Assembly: GCA_037954235.1 (NCBI GenBank)
Contig: JBBMOA010000020.1
Coordinates: forward strand, 11,709,677-11,773,676
Source: Aulostomus chinensis
Taxonomy: Eukaryota; Chordata; Actinopteri; Syngnathiformes; Aulostomidae
Direction: 5' to 3'
Length of the DNA stretch: 64,000 nt
In this document: positions 1 to 11,802 of the stretch, one piece after another
How positions within the stretch are numbered: position 1 is the first letter of the stretch
Layout: each line of letters starts with the position of its first letter
Position numbers and translations under genes: made by a program
Notes under the pieces: generated by a model
The model's database searches: none
Told to the model about the DNA's origin: nothing
The model's input: only the letters and a program-made list of their open reading frames with translations

Positions 1-804
1 TTTTAAAATGTTTCTTTGCTTGGTAGTTCTGATGTGATTCAGTCGCTGCCAAATAATTACTGCCCTTTGATACCCAGTTCTAGATGAAGCAAAGCTGGCA
101 TCATATCAAATTTGCTTGAAGAGAGAGTCTGAAGAATCTCCTTCAAATTGTAGTGGATGTTGTCTAAAAAAGACATGGTTTTCCCTCCCATTGAGGCGCA
201 CTTTGTCAAGCAGAATGGTTTTGTCAAAGAACCGCCAAAAGGCATGGTCAGTGACCTCACAATCAAGATGCTGCAATGACAGTCATTGAGTTAACGTCTT
301 CTTTCAGCTGCATCATCATAACTTTGACACGGAGTCCAAAGTTTAGGCCATACTTGTGGTCGTCAGACCAGCCCACAAGATCCAGATTATGGGCAGATCC
401 CTGGGCTGCCAATGCCTTTTCCATCCAGTGCAAAAGGGAGCAAGCAGAAACTGTTCAGGGAAGAGACCTACAGTGGAGCACCTCCGCTCACCTCTGCCCA
501 TGCTCAGTGCTTTCTTCTCAGCTGTTCACACAATGCCAGGACAAATGGCAGAGAAGCTGTTCATCCCGAATTGCCTTGGTAGCTATGGGAAGACTTTCCT
601 CCTCAAAGTCCTCACTGCAAAGATCAGGTATCAGGGAGGAATTATGCTGTGTGGCAGTGAAGAACTGGGAAGAGGAGAGGAAGGGGGCAGCACATTACTG
701 GTTTAAAATCCCCTTTGACATGTTTGAGGATTCTTGAGTGCAGAATCAAGTCCCACATTCACCTAGCCAAGCTGATCCAGTAAGCCAAGTGCTGAGCAGA
801 ACCC

Positions 805-1085
805 TTGGAAGTCTCCATGTTCTCCCTGTTCCTGTGTGGGTTCTCTCTGGTACTCCAGCTTCCTCCCACAGTCCAAAGACATCAAGAGGGGACGAGGCTG
901 ATTGATACTCTAAATTGACTGTAGGTGTGACTGTGAGTGTGAATGGTTGTCTGTCTCTATGTGTTGGCCCTGTGATGGACTGATGACCTGTCCAGGGTGA
1001 ACCCCACCTCTCGCCCGTAGCCGCGGGGATAGGCTCCAGCCCCCCCGCGACCCTGAATAAGCGGAAGAAAATGGATGGATGGCAA
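805..1085 (+). repeat. SINE/LINE 3' tail copy 1 (5' truncated), inserted in Helitron relic
   Basis: The sequence is nearly identical to 16738-17030 and to the minus-strand copy at 49218-49430. It runs from a segment starting GTCTCCATGTTCTCC to a 3' end of GGAAGAAAATGGATGGATGG. The tRNA-like head seen in the other copies is missing, as expected for 5' truncation during target-primed reverse transcription. The exact family name is uncertain; the ATGGATGG tail is widespread in fish. Confidence 0.75.
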
Positions 1086-1300
1086 ACCCCGACAGACAAC
1101 TCCTGTGCTTACAGAAGGGGGTTATGCTCAAATTGTCCATGTCTGCTTCCAGATGTCTCCACTTCGCCAGAAGATGGAGATGGACAAGATGGACCATAAC
1201 ATGAAAACTAAAGAGAGGGTTCCAAGTATCCGATGTGGATTGTTGCGGCCCAGGGGGAGAAACAGAGTCGAGAGTCAAGAATCTTACTTCACACCTGTGC

Positions 1301-1881
1301 TGTGTCCCAAATCGCATACTTCCATACTGCATACTTAAAATTTTCAAATTGAGTATACTAAGCACACTATGTACTCAATCGCGCAGTGCGCCAGTTTCGA
1401 GGGTGCAGTGCTGTCCCAAATTGCATTCTGTGGTGCACTCACTGGAAATGACAACGTAATGTCTTCTTCTTCTACGCTGATTTGTGACCGGCGAGCACCG
1501 CATCAGCATCAGCTAATTACCGCCACCTTTTGCCTGCACTTGTTTGTTGATTTTTGAAGCAGTAAAACAGCAAAGTGAATGGTCATCGTGCATTGTTACG
1601 CCACAATCGGCGCCGACAATCCTTCTTCTATTGGCTGAAGATGCAACGGTATGTATGGTTTATTTGTGTGATTGACTCTCACCACAGCTGTCATTTTTAT
1701 CGATGACATGAGTGCAGCGAGTGTCCACAGTCGCATACTCAAAATCTTGACGGATTTGAGTACATCACCCAGGTCCTTTTGCATACTCAATTTTTGCATA
1801 CAATCCATACTTTTTCCATTTTGAGTTGAGTTTACTCAAAATTGCAAGTATGTAGTGTGGAAGTATGCGATTTGGGACACA
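1301..1881. mobile_element. nonautonomous DNA element with about 35-bp terminal inverted repeats
   Basis: The left end reads TGTGTCCCAAATCGCATACT. The right end is its reverse complement (AGTATGCGATTTGGGACACA), and the match continues inward to about 35 bases with two or so mismatches. The 581-bp interior has no transposase ORF. The flanks ACCTGTGC and ACCTCTGG could be a decayed 8-bp target duplication, which would suit a hAT-type element, but this is weak. Confidence 0.75.
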
Positions 1882-2560
1882 CCTCTGGTCTTGTCTTTGC
1901 CCTGCTGATTGTTCATCTAACACTAGAGATTACCTGATGACTGGGACAATCTACACGTCACTAAGCTGGGCATCAACATCTTCCCTGGGGTGATTAAAGA
2001 GTACCTCTGTGGAGACACGATTCCAGAGGACAACCAGAAGAATTCCATTCCTCCTGAATTTCTCGGCTCATTGAAAGCTTCTGGACTCCCCAACTATAAG
2101 CTGTTGCTGTTCAAGGAAGGTTGTACTGAATGCTGCTTAGGAACTTTCAGGTCTTCCCTGCAGCCTAAGGAACCAGATGAAAATCATAGTGGTTGACATG
2201 ATGAAAAGAACGTTAGAATGTGAGGAAGCAGTTGTGTGACGTGCCATGAGAAGGAGAAAAGGTCAGCCAGATCTGAACTACAGTGACATTCTTTAAATAA
2301 ATGGAATAATTGTGAGGTGGAGTGGTTTGCAAAATGTTTTGTATCATGGATGCTTGTGGGTGTGTGGGTGTGTTTTAGTTTCTGATGTTATTTATTGGCT
2401 TGGAGTGGAACCCCTTGCAGAGCACTCAGAGCTCTCATCACAGTAGGGTTTTGAAGGGGTGGGCACCGTTTCTGCCTCTGTCCCTCCACCCTTTCCCTCT
2501 ATGAGCTAACATGTTGAGAGGTGACCCCTTGAGAGCTTTCATACATATGCACGGACCAAG

Positions 2561-2787
2561 TGTGTGTGTGTTTGTGTGTGTGCGTGTGTGTATGTGTGCG
2601 TGTGTGTATGTGTGTCAAAGAAAGAGAAAGTGGGATTGAGTGCTCTGTACAAAGAGCTTGTATTATTAATAAAATAACCCTGGAAGATGGATTTCATCTC
2701 AAAAGTGTCCCACAACCACTGAGATTTGCAGCTGGCATACACCACACACACACATACACACACACGTACACACACACACATACACAC
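2561..2787. repeat. (GT)n at 2561-2614 and (CA)n at 2741-2787
   Basis: Two imperfect dinucleotide tracts of opposite sense lie about 130 bases apart, interrupted by TTTG and CATA variants. They could pair as a hairpin in RNA. The Cys-Val and His-Thr reading frames across them are artefacts. Confidence 0.9.
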
Positions 2788-3986
2788 TTTCAGCCACTCT
2801 TGGTAAGTGGGCCTCTGACAGTCTATTTCTTCTTTTCTCACTCTTTTCACTCTGTTTCTCTCTTACTGTCTGTTGCTCCTTATCCTCTTCTCTGTGCTCG
2901 TCTTTTATTCATAGGAAGATTTGGCGTCCAGGCTTTCAGGCCCAGACTACAGCCATGTCCCCACCCCTACCCCCCCATCCCACCCTCATGTCTCCCACCT
3001 CTTGCCTCATTTCCTCACTCTTCATTCCTTCCTCCCCCAACCTAAGGATTTGTCCACACCTCCAGCAAAAAGCCTTTATATCAGACTACTCCTGTCTGTT
3101 GTTAGAAGAAGAGCTCTCTGTGTCATAACCCGCCATCGTAGAAGGAGACATAGATGGGTGTTACAGATTAAAATGTTTCAGGCACCCTCCCTTTCTAATA
3201 GGCTTTCCTCAATTCCAAGCACACATACCCCAATACAGCCTCAGCATACGATCTACAAAGCAGCCAGTCATGCTGAAAAACCCATAAATGCCCACACTCG
3301 GGTATAAATACTGTACATATTTTATACCTCTACAGAAAGTTAACATACACTTCTAAGCGATAACTGTATAGTTATTTTTTAAAAATTTAAACTCAATCCT
3401 GTGTCAGAATGTCTTTGTTAGCTTTCATGATATTTAGTCATCCTCAGTTTGTTTCTATGTAAAAAAAAAAAGAAATGTTGTAGTTGACAAAACTTCAGTG
3501 TTTAATTGTTTTTTTTTTAAGTCAAAGAAAACTGTAGAAAACTGCATTTCAGGCCTTTTTTTCTTCTTCATTTAGTAAGATTTTTTTTATTCTGTTACAC
3601 AGACTTTTTATTTCGTAAGGTTTGTGACACTGTGTGCTGTTGCAGCTTTATTATTTTCCATAAGGGGTCTATCAATAGTGAGGATGATATGGGTCAGGGT
3701 CTGATGTTAAGATATGCCATTCTTTTTTTTAAAGTATATTTAATGGCATGTGAGTAGGAAGAGGGAGACTTGACACAAGTTAAAGAAAATCCTCCTTTTT
3801 TTGTTCCATGTAGGTCTACCAACCTGCTTCAAGTCGGTCTCTCCATTTGTCTTGTAGGAATCACCTGAGAAAGGTGTCCCTGCCAAAAATTTGTCTCAGT
3901 AAATCCTATCATCTTATTGCAAGTGCAGAAAACAGCGTATAGGAGTTTATTACTCCTTTTCAATCGGCCCATGGTCTTCATCTATT

Positions 3987-4030
3987 CAACTGTCCATCCA
4001 TCCATTTTCTTCCGCTTATTCCTAAGGGGC
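3987..4030 (-). repeat. 3' tail fragment of the ATGGATGG repeat family
   Basis: TCCATCCATCCATTTTCTTC followed by CGCTTATTCC is the reverse complement of the 3' end of the copies at 805-1085 and 16660-17035. Only the last about 40 bases remain. Another scrap, TCCATCCATCCATC, lies at 4216-4230. Confidence 0.6.
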
Positions 4031-5064
4031 TATTCAACTGTCAGTTTACTGTTTTTTGTCAGTGGAATCTGAAAAAAAAAGGTAGTTGACGAACAATTTT
4101 TCTGTAGTTTTCATGCTCTGAATATAACACGATATAAAAATCAGTCCAGTAGATTTGATTTTGCCAGCTAGATGTAATAAATAAATTAGAACAGACCTAA
4201 TATTTAAAGATAAAATCCATCCATCCATCTATCTACATGTATGGGGTGGGGGGCTGAAGCCTATAAAGATAAGATTATTCTTTTTAAAAGTATACTATGT
4301 GTCACTTTTACGTGATTGTCTTTTTTGTGAGATAAAATTGTTTTTTGAATATGTAGGATACCTCATAAGTAATTGTTTCATCACAATTGGATCAGGCGAC
4401 AGAGCGACGCTTTGTGCAGTTTGGTGTGAGTAAAAACATGCAGAGGCACCAAAGACAGAGGTACAAAAGATGTTTGTGGTGGTCGTTGTGGTCTGCGGCC
4501 CTCTGTTTCGGCCAGGCAAAGGAAAACGTTTGGGGCCCTCCTGCTCTGGTGTATGTTTGTTTGTTTGTTGTGTCGAGATAAAAGTTCTTCTCCCATCACC
4601 TTTCTGGAATGCACCAGCAGCTCCACCACCTCTAGGTTTGAAGGTCTTCTTTGGTCTTTCACCTCTGTGCTTCTTGTCATTGCGGCTAAATAAGAACAGG
4701 GCAGTGACATCTGTATTCCAGCAGCCTCCCAATCATGACTGAATTGAATTTTACTGCAGACCCCTGCAAAGACAGCACTGTTGCCAGCACTTTGTTCTTA
4801 TGTAAAATTGATTGCACTGATTATCCTGCAAAGAAAGCTCTGATTAATGGATTGTTTCTCCAATGAGAGCAGTCGGTGGACACAACAATTGCACTTGCAT
4901 TTGCAGAACAAATCTGTCCGTCTAAAACCTGGACTATGCATGCAATTTGGCTTTCGGTTAAATTTCAGGGTGAACCTAAAATGCACTATAACCTTTACAG
5001 GTGAACTTCATATAACCTCTAAACTTCTGAATGCACATGTCCAACTGTTCAATGTTTGCCTTTC

Positions 5065-5108
5065 GTGGTGGTGGTGGTGGTGGTGGTGGTGTTGGTGGTG
5101 GTGGTGTT
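5065..5108. repeat. (GGT)n trinucleotide repeat
   Basis: About 14 GGT units with one GTT interruption, giving poly-Trp or poly-Thr frames that are not coding. The tract lies just 5' of the Tc1 relic. Confidence 0.9.
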
Positions 5109-5159
5109 ACAGTGTGGGCACGTGTGTAACTGCCTTACACTTTGTGAATGGTAAAGTGA

Positions 5160-5750
5160 CAAGCCCATACTACCAAATAACATCATTAATCCAGTCATTG
5201 TGCTCCTGCATGAACGACACAGACCTAATTTCATCTTTATGGATGACAATGCTCCAGCTTATCGAGGTCACATCATTAGGGAACGGCTGCTGGAGACTGG
5301 GGTACTTCGAATGGAGTGGCCTGCACTTTCTCCAGACCTGAATCCCATAGAAAACCTCTGAGATCAGCTGTGTCGCCTTGTAGAGGCTCGTAACTCTGTA
5401 CCCCAGAACCTCAATGACCTGAGGGTCGCCCTTCGAGAAGAGTGGGATGCCATGCCTCGGCAGACATTAAGTCAACTTGTGAGCAGCATGAGACAAGCAA
5501 GCTGGAATTCATGCTCAAGGGCATATAACACATTACTGGGACATAGACTTTTTGTTGTGGTATGCCCAACACTGCTGTTAGCTTTTGTTTCAATAAATTG
5601 TTTGAGATGAGGAAATGACCGTGGCATGCTTCTGCTTACAGTAAATGCCCTACTTTCATGACATATCACTGTCTCATGAACTTTTTACATTTTCCATAAA
5701 TTTCAACCAAAAGCCAAATATCCCCAACTTTTTGTGACTAGTGTATATGG
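5160..5750 (+). pseudogene. Tc1/mariner-like transposase 3' part, broken
   Basis: In the frame of 5227-5610 the sequence reads FIFMDDNAPAYRGHIIRERL, then MEWPALSPDLNPIENL, then TGA (5359-5361) where the family has Trp, then DQLCRLVEARNSVPQNLNDL. Counting from the second Asp of MDDN to the Glu of NPIE gives the DD34E spacing of the Tc1 family. The N-terminal half with the DNA-binding domain is absent or unrecognisable. The element seems to end near 5745 with CTTTTTGTGACTAGTGTA, the kind of end found on related fish elements. It is inactive. Confidence 0.85.
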
Positions 5751-6141
5751 ACCATATGTAGTGTGCGCATGTCTATATATAGGAAGCTTTGATGCACATC
5801 TTTAAATCCCGTTCATTCTTGAATAAACTCCAAAAAAAGGTATCTACAAAACAAAATAGCCAGTCAACATCGTGCTCCAAATGGCATCCCCGACACAAAA
5901 AAAACATAAGCACAAACATTCACTGGCACACACCAACTCTCACACACTCTCACAATGAGCAACACAGCAACTAGAGGCTTCAGATAGGAGCTGTTGCCTA
6001 GGAAACGGTGGGAAGGAACCCTCGTTATTTGTGTTGAGCATATTTTCACTTGGTCTGAAACAGAGAGGCATGAAAACCCCAGGAGAAGCAAGAGAGGTGA
6101 TTTGTCTTGACAGCTCCTTTACTCTCCCGAGGTGTAACACA

Positions 6142-6190
<49 letters not shown>
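6142..6190. repeat. (CA)n microsatellite
   Basis: About 24 uninterrupted CA units in the upstream intron. Confidence 0.95.
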
Positions 6191-6191
<1 letters not shown>

Positions 6192-6564
6192 GATCGGACG
6201 AATGCACATGCATGAACACACACTTGTACATACAGAGATGCCAAAATCATCCTCCCTCCCATGCACATCAGAAGAAGTAAATCACTCGTGCTGTCACAGG
6301 AATGTCAGCAGGGGAGAAGTGTGTGTGTGTGTACGTGTGTGTGCGCACACACGTGTGAGGCTAAATGTGCAGTGTTTCAGGAAAAAGTGCTCCTCAAATG
6401 ATTCTTTCTGACTTCTCTGTATCTTTTTGTCAGATGGCTTCCCCTTTGAGTTTCCATGCATGCTTGCTGCAGTGTTTTGGTGCTTTAGCGTATCTCATTG
6501 TTCAAGCAGGGGTGATGCCTTTAGTTAATGATATTTTCACGGTGCAGAGTTTGTAATCCTCTAC

Positions 6565-6565
<1 letters not shown>

Positions 6566-6624
<59 letters not shown>
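6566..6624. repeat. (GT)n microsatellite
   Basis: About 29 uninterrupted GT units. A shorter GT tract with palindromic GCGCACACACGTGTG lies at 6320-6358. Confidence 0.95.
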
Positions 6625-6629
<5 letters not shown>

Positions 6630-7459
6630 GCATCCGAAAGGCAGGAAAAGATGTCTGAATGTTCTCAGAGTTCATGCGTATTTGTCTGAGGGATGGTATC
6701 ATGGTGTTTAAGTGGCTGTCGCAGAGGGGAAACATGATGCAGTCGTCTCCCAAAAATAGCACTCCTTAAAAAAAAAAAAGAAGAAAAAAAAGAAAAGGGT
6801 TACGTAAGGGGTGTCTGAGCAGAGCCTTCACCTTGAGCCTGGGGTTGTTGTTGGATTTAGGGTGTCATGCTCGGTGTGGCCACAGGAGGTCACCGTGGTT
6901 CTCTGTATGGCAGCAGCAGTAGCAGCTTCCTCTCCAGTGGGCTGTCCTGGTGGAAAATCCTTTCAGGAGGGGATGTTCAAGGGCAATTTCTCTTTCCCTC
7001 CTCATCTCTGTTAATCTCTCCATCATTCCTGCCTCAGCTTTGGTCTCATTTCTAACACACTTTTATTACATCATCTGCAGTGTTTGTCATACGTTCTCCC
7101 TCTGTATTTTCACAGGTTTACTTCAATGACACATGAAGGTTTCTTTCAAAGCAGGCCAGACTCTGCAGGATACTTTATGTTTCAATCAGACAAACACTAA
7201 TGAGTTCTGGGGCGGGGATCTTTGGACGCGTGCTTTATTTGCACAATGATATTATAACCTAACCTGCTGATTCTCTGAGGTATTCCACAATCAGCTGTCC
7301 CCCGCCTCGATTTTCTGCGTTTCCATTTGCTGCTGAAGCATCGGGAATCAAGATATGGCTCCTCAGCTGACCCTCAAAAAAGGATTTATTAGCAGGAATC
7401 ACTGAAGTATCTTGGTGTGTGTTTGTATATGTGATTTAATGATACTTTCTCTTTTTCAG

Positions 7460-7517
7460 GTTAGGGGGGATGATTGCGGCCTACAAGATAGTGCCAGATG
7501 AGATAGACGAAATCAAG
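7460..7517 (+). CDS. gphn: gephyrin exon, residues 49-67 (G domain)
   Basis: The acceptor is CTCTTTTTCAG and the donor is AAG|GTGGGC. After one base completing a split codon, the exon reads LGGMIAAYKIVPDEIDEIK, against human LGGTISAYKIVPDEIEEIK. It encodes an early part of the MogA-like fold that binds molybdopterin. The changes are conservative. It enters at phase 2 (one base carried) and leaves at phase 0. Confidence 0.97.
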
Positions 7518-7600
7518 GTGGGCCAGCATTTACACACTGATAACTGATCACTCCCCTGATCGAGATCATCTTGTGCAGCACAATGATTTCAACAGCTGAA

Positions 7601-7676
<76 letters not shown>

Positions 7677-7680
7677 CACA
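7601..7680 (+). repeat. (GT)n filling most of a 170-bp intron up to the acceptor
   Basis: An imperfect GT tract of about 80 bases ends in CGCGCGCACATCAACAG, the acceptor of the next exon. There is no ordinary pyrimidine tract. In the sense transcript this is a UG repeat, the ligand type of TDP-43 and CELF proteins (established for other genes, inferred here). Confidence 0.9.
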
Positions 7681-7687
7681 TCAACAG

Positions 7688-7780
7688 GAGACTCTGGTAG
7701 ATTGGTGTGATGAAAAGGAGCTTAACCTCATTTTAACCACCGGAGGCACCGGCTTTGCCCCGAGAGACGTCACACCTGAG
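7688..7780 (+). CDS. gphn: gephyrin exon, residues 68-98 (G domain, TTGGTG motif)
   Basis: A phase 0-0 exon of 31 codons beginning ETLVDWCDEKELNLILTTGG. The TTGGTGF segment is the conserved molybdopterin-binding loop of MogA/MoaB/gephyrin G domains, and APRDVTPE follows. The donor is GAG|GTGGGC. It differs from human at only one position that I can see (I to V at 71). Confidence 0.98.
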
Positions 7781-8054
7781 GTGGGCTGTAGTTTTTATTC
7801 AGTATATCATGGTTTTGTGTGTTTAAGGCTCACTTTTGAACAAAGTTGATAGCAGTGCAAGGAAGCTTAAGATTTGTGTGAAAATAGACTAGAACTAGAA
7901 TATGTTTCATATGAAGAAATACAACCACTTTGGGTGAACATGGACACTTTATAAGGGGAGTGTTAACAGATGTGTGTCTTAAGGCTGTTGAATATATCCT
8001 GTTGCTCCTTGTGCTTTATTTAAAGAAACTCTTTCTGCTGACACTCTGCTTACA

Positions 8055-8140
8055 GTGTGTGTGTGTGTGTGCGTGTGTGTGTGCGTGTGTGTGTGCATGC
8101 GTGTGCGTGCCTGCACGTGCATGCATGTGTGCGCGCGAGT
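8055..8140. repeat. GT-rich tract with GCATGC inserts
   Basis: Alternating purine-pyrimidine sequence mixing GTGTGT with GTGCGTG and TGCATGCG. It could adopt Z-DNA under supercoiling. Confidence 0.85.
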
Positions 8141-11100
8141 ATGTGTTCCACCACTGATTAACACACAGTGCAATTAGCCCCGCGGTGGCATGGGAAATAA
8201 AGAGGCAGAAGTAAAATCCTTATTGACTCACTTTTAAAATAATATGGCATCTTATTGCCAGCAATTTCCGGTATAATGGGTGGCAGGTGTCGTAACAGGT
8301 GTGCTGAGCGTTTCTGCTACTGATTATTTATCTGTACTTAAAGGTTAGCGTACAATAACGGATTTCTTGCACCTTTTCTTTTTACACAGTCCCTGTAGTT
8401 TGCACAAACTCACTGCTCTAATTAGATTATTTTCATGTTTCTACACCAATAATTTCCCACTGTAAGACTTGTGCATGTTGTTTTATCTTGATGCATTGAA
8501 ATTTATTTATGTAATTAGCATAATCACTATTTTTAAAAATCCTAATTCAAATGGTTTATTCCTCAGTTTTAGACAGTTTGGGCTACGAGTGTATTCCTTC
8601 TGACTTGCAGGGAAAAAAAAGAATTGTGCCGAATGTATAGTTGTTGCATTGTATGTAATGTATACGTCAACAATAATCCTGATCCTAATATGAATACAGC
8701 ATAAATTATTGGAATTAAAGGTATTAAAAAGCCTGATAACGCATGAGATAGTGAAGTTACGAAGCGGAGTGATATAACGACATTCTGCATTGTGTTACTG
8801 CAGAGTTGAAACGAAGCGGTTTAATGCAGCGTAACTGTGGCCATATTAGCGTGTTTCGGTGGCGTTGTATTCAAATCGAGAAGAAAACAGTGGCACGTTT
8901 TTCTCTGCAATAAACCACACAAGATCAAAGGTACTTCCATGCTAACACGCAGTATATTGTACTCTAAATGCGACACAATACTGCGTATCCATGCAGGAAT
9001 ACAGTCACTCACCCTTTCCGTCTCTCTTCACTTGCCGTCTACATCATTAAGTTAGTAAAATCATGACTTTCTTCTTTTGGTGTCTACTCCTGTTTGGAAC
9101 AGGTAGTTATCAATACCTCGATTTCCATATGATTTTCCAACAGTTTTGATCCTGAAACAGGGCCGACACATATTCCAACTGTTTTTCTGGTTTTCACTTG
9201 TTCAGCATTTTTACATGATATAAGTTGTTCTCTCAATTTAATTGATTATTGGCCACAATATATAATTTGTTCAAATATATATCAAACACATTTTTTTTCT
9301 CCACATTTTTCACTCCATACCCACAATTTCTTTTTCTTTTTTTTTCCTTTCTCTCTTTTTGTCTGCCCCGGGGGCTCCATCCAGTTGAGTTAATGATACA
9401 CTTGTTTGGATGCACTTAACTTAACCTCGCAATATGACAGACTTCATGCTCAGAGTGTGAAACAAAAATGTTACTGGCCTGGAGGGGAAAAAAAAAAAAA
9501 TCGAACTCGGCACGTAGTTTGCGATACCGCTGTTTCTTTTTTTCACACAGAGAACGTTTAGTAGGGTTAACGATCGGTCAGCGCCACCGACACGTTCAAA
9601 ATGAGAGTGTTACTTTGCCAAAATGCTTGAATGCGAGTGTTTAATTATGACTCCAGTGCAGAAAATACCTGAAAACACACGTCATATTGAATTGGCGGGG
9701 AACTGATCAGCAGCAGTACTGTTGGTTCTCGTCGGGCGTGAACAACAGAAACTGTGAGCTGAAAAATGCGCCTCTGGAAACTGAATTGGAATTTTTTTTT
9801 TTTTTTTTTTTAGTTTGAACTGGGCAGCTTGAATCATTTCATTAAAAAAAAAAAACTGGATTTGAATGGTCTAATTGAAAATTGAATTTATTATTCGGAG
9901 CTACATCGAGATAAACTTGAAGCTGAATTTAATATGACGAAACTGCATTTGCTGTGAAATTTCATTTTATCCCGCCTGAACATTCAGTTCTCTGTATACG
10001 GTACTCACACATTCTGTTCTCACAATTCAATTTTGGTTTACTGAGACAGACTTCTGGTCTGTGAGGATGAATAATTGAGCGCAGATTCACAGAGCTCCTA
10101 TTCACGTCTGTGACTTTCCATTTTCGGGCTGTAGGGTGGGTAGAAATTCTCCTGGGCTGAGCTGACACCTAGAAGCTTCTTTCAGGATGTCCCGGGACCA
10201 GGAGCTGGACTCTCAGGGTGTAAAAACACAATGCGAATTTTAAAAAAGTTACAACGTAGGCTAGGAATGCGCCACGTCTATAATTGGTCCGAGTTACCGG
10301 GGACTGTTATTCCTAACGGAAAACAAAGGAAAACGTTGCTTTTATTATTCTTGCTTCTACTTTATGTACACTAGGTGAGGAATACATCAACTTTTTTCTC
10401 CTTCCCCTCTTTCTTTTCCACCCAATAATAAACTGATAAGAATTTTGGGGGTCATTGGTCAAGCGTTACTTCACAAAACGTGGTTTTGAAATGGGCTAAA
10501 CTCCGTGACTGAATTCCACATAAAATGGCGAACATAATCAATTCATGAGATCGCATTTGCCCCAAAGTCAAAAGTCACCTTCACTGTGACGTCATGGTTT
10601 CAGACAGATTGTTATAAAAGGTGGAGGTATAAGTGCATGTAGCAATTCAATTGGAATCCGTTTGAGAGAAAATATTCTTTTATTTTGGAGGCTGAAAGGC
10701 GTTCCAAATATTTTGTCCGATCTTATTTATCAGGGTTGCTATCATTAAAGGAACGTCCCTCAATATTTACAACCCGTAATTCAACAGACTCCAAAAAGGA
10801 CCGCTACACCTAAATGAACACCACCTGAACAGATTGTTGTTGTTTTTTTTAGGAGTTATATTGAAGCACAATAAAAGTAAAATTATACATAATATGCAAA
10901 TATCAGATCAAAATCAATTAGAAAGGAAGGAAAAAATAAAATGAATTACTGGTGGTGTAAATCAGTAATAGTTTAACATTATTTGTTAAGTGGTCCATAC
11001 ATGTGACACCATTTACCTGTTCGACTGTTCTCAGTTGACCTTAGTACCTGGATCAGACTGACCACTGGTCCCCAGATCTTCCTGGGAGTCCCTCCTGGTT

Positions 11101-11144
11101 TACCACGGTACACTTGAATTTCTTCGGGCAGTTTTGGGCATTAT

Positions 11145-11260
11145 GGTGGCGCAGAGGTTAGCACTGTTGCCTCACAGCAAGAGGGGCCCACCTTTGAATC
11201 CTAGCTGCCCCAGTTTGCATGTTCTCACTGTGCCGGCGTGTTTCCTCCTCCTCCTGCGTC
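11145..11260 (+). repeat. old tRNA-headed SINE fragment
   Basis: GGTGGCGCAGAGGTTAGCAC resembles a pol III A box region, and TTTGAATCC a decayed B box. The order and spacing match the head of the copy at 16660-16720, including TTGCCTCACAGCAAG. It is more diverged than the other copies and loses similarity after about 11260. Confidence 0.6.
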
Positions 11261-11771
11261 ACGGATGTGGATTTTAGGTTAAAACTCCTCACAGAGACGC
11301 TGGCAGAAGATCTGCAGTTGGTCCTGGAGTGGCTCGCGTGGCCGCTCACTGCTCTGTAGTGTGCAAAGGTCGCTGTACATGTGACGATAAAGAGTTTTTC
11401 CTCTTCTCGAAAGGTAACATGTCTGCAAAATCCTTCAGCCACTTATTGAAAGTTGGTTTGATTTGATGAAAGATTTGATTTTAGGAAATGAACCTATCAT
11501 CAGAGGACTTTTATATGATACAGCGTTAATTTGATCTGGCAAATTCAAGAAGAAATTTCACCATTTTTCCATCCTATTATTAGAGGAACAAATTATACAT
11601 CTTGTTCACTTCATTTGAGTGCCAAAGAATTGTTGAATCAACCCATCTCCCCGTCCTCCAGTCGTTGACTTGAAATATGTATCGGGCAGCACCCTTCTTC
11701 TTACCCCCCCCCCCTTGTTCCTGTCCCACCCCTCCCACACTCTCTCCCTTCTCCTCATCTCGCTCCCCTCT

Positions 11772-11802
<31 letters not shown>

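Larger units (their letters stand above)
340..2196 (+). pseudogene. degraded Helitron helicase relic, interrupted by two insertions
   Basis: Three separated pieces recall the Pif1-like helicase of Helitron rolling-circle transposons. At 340-790 the frames give KLFIPNCLGSYGKTFLLK, a decayed Walker A region (family form FFIDGPGGTGKTFL), then HYWFKIPFDMFEDS and CRIKSHIHLAKLIQ. At 1086-1230 they give AQIVHVCFQMSPLR and a decayed NMR-like motif (DHNMKTK). At 1925-2150 they give PPEFLGSLKASGLPNYKL, like the family's PVEFLNSL..SGLPPHKL. The pieces lie in family order on one strand but in different frames with stops. A repeat tail (about 805-1085) and an inverted-repeat element (1301-1881) split them. 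No Rep domain or Helitron ends were identified. Confidence 0.7.
1..7459 (+). other. partial upstream intron of gphn
   Basis: No exon matching the missing first 48 gephyrin residues was found here. The stretch holds a Helitron relic, a nested inverted-repeat element, SINE/LINE tails, a broken Tc1-like transposase and several GT, CA and GGT repeats. 2220-3980 and 6800-7450 contain only AT-rich or low-complexity sequence with nothing I can assign. Confidence 0.8.

Noticed and set aside
4295..4742. Overlapping 90-145 residue frames on both strands
   Set aside because: No motif, ambiguous strand and frame, and composition typical of intron sequence.
1..7459. First two gephyrin coding exons (residues 1-48)
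   Set aside because: I read the region for the expected peptide and found nothing like it; they must lie upstream of the window.
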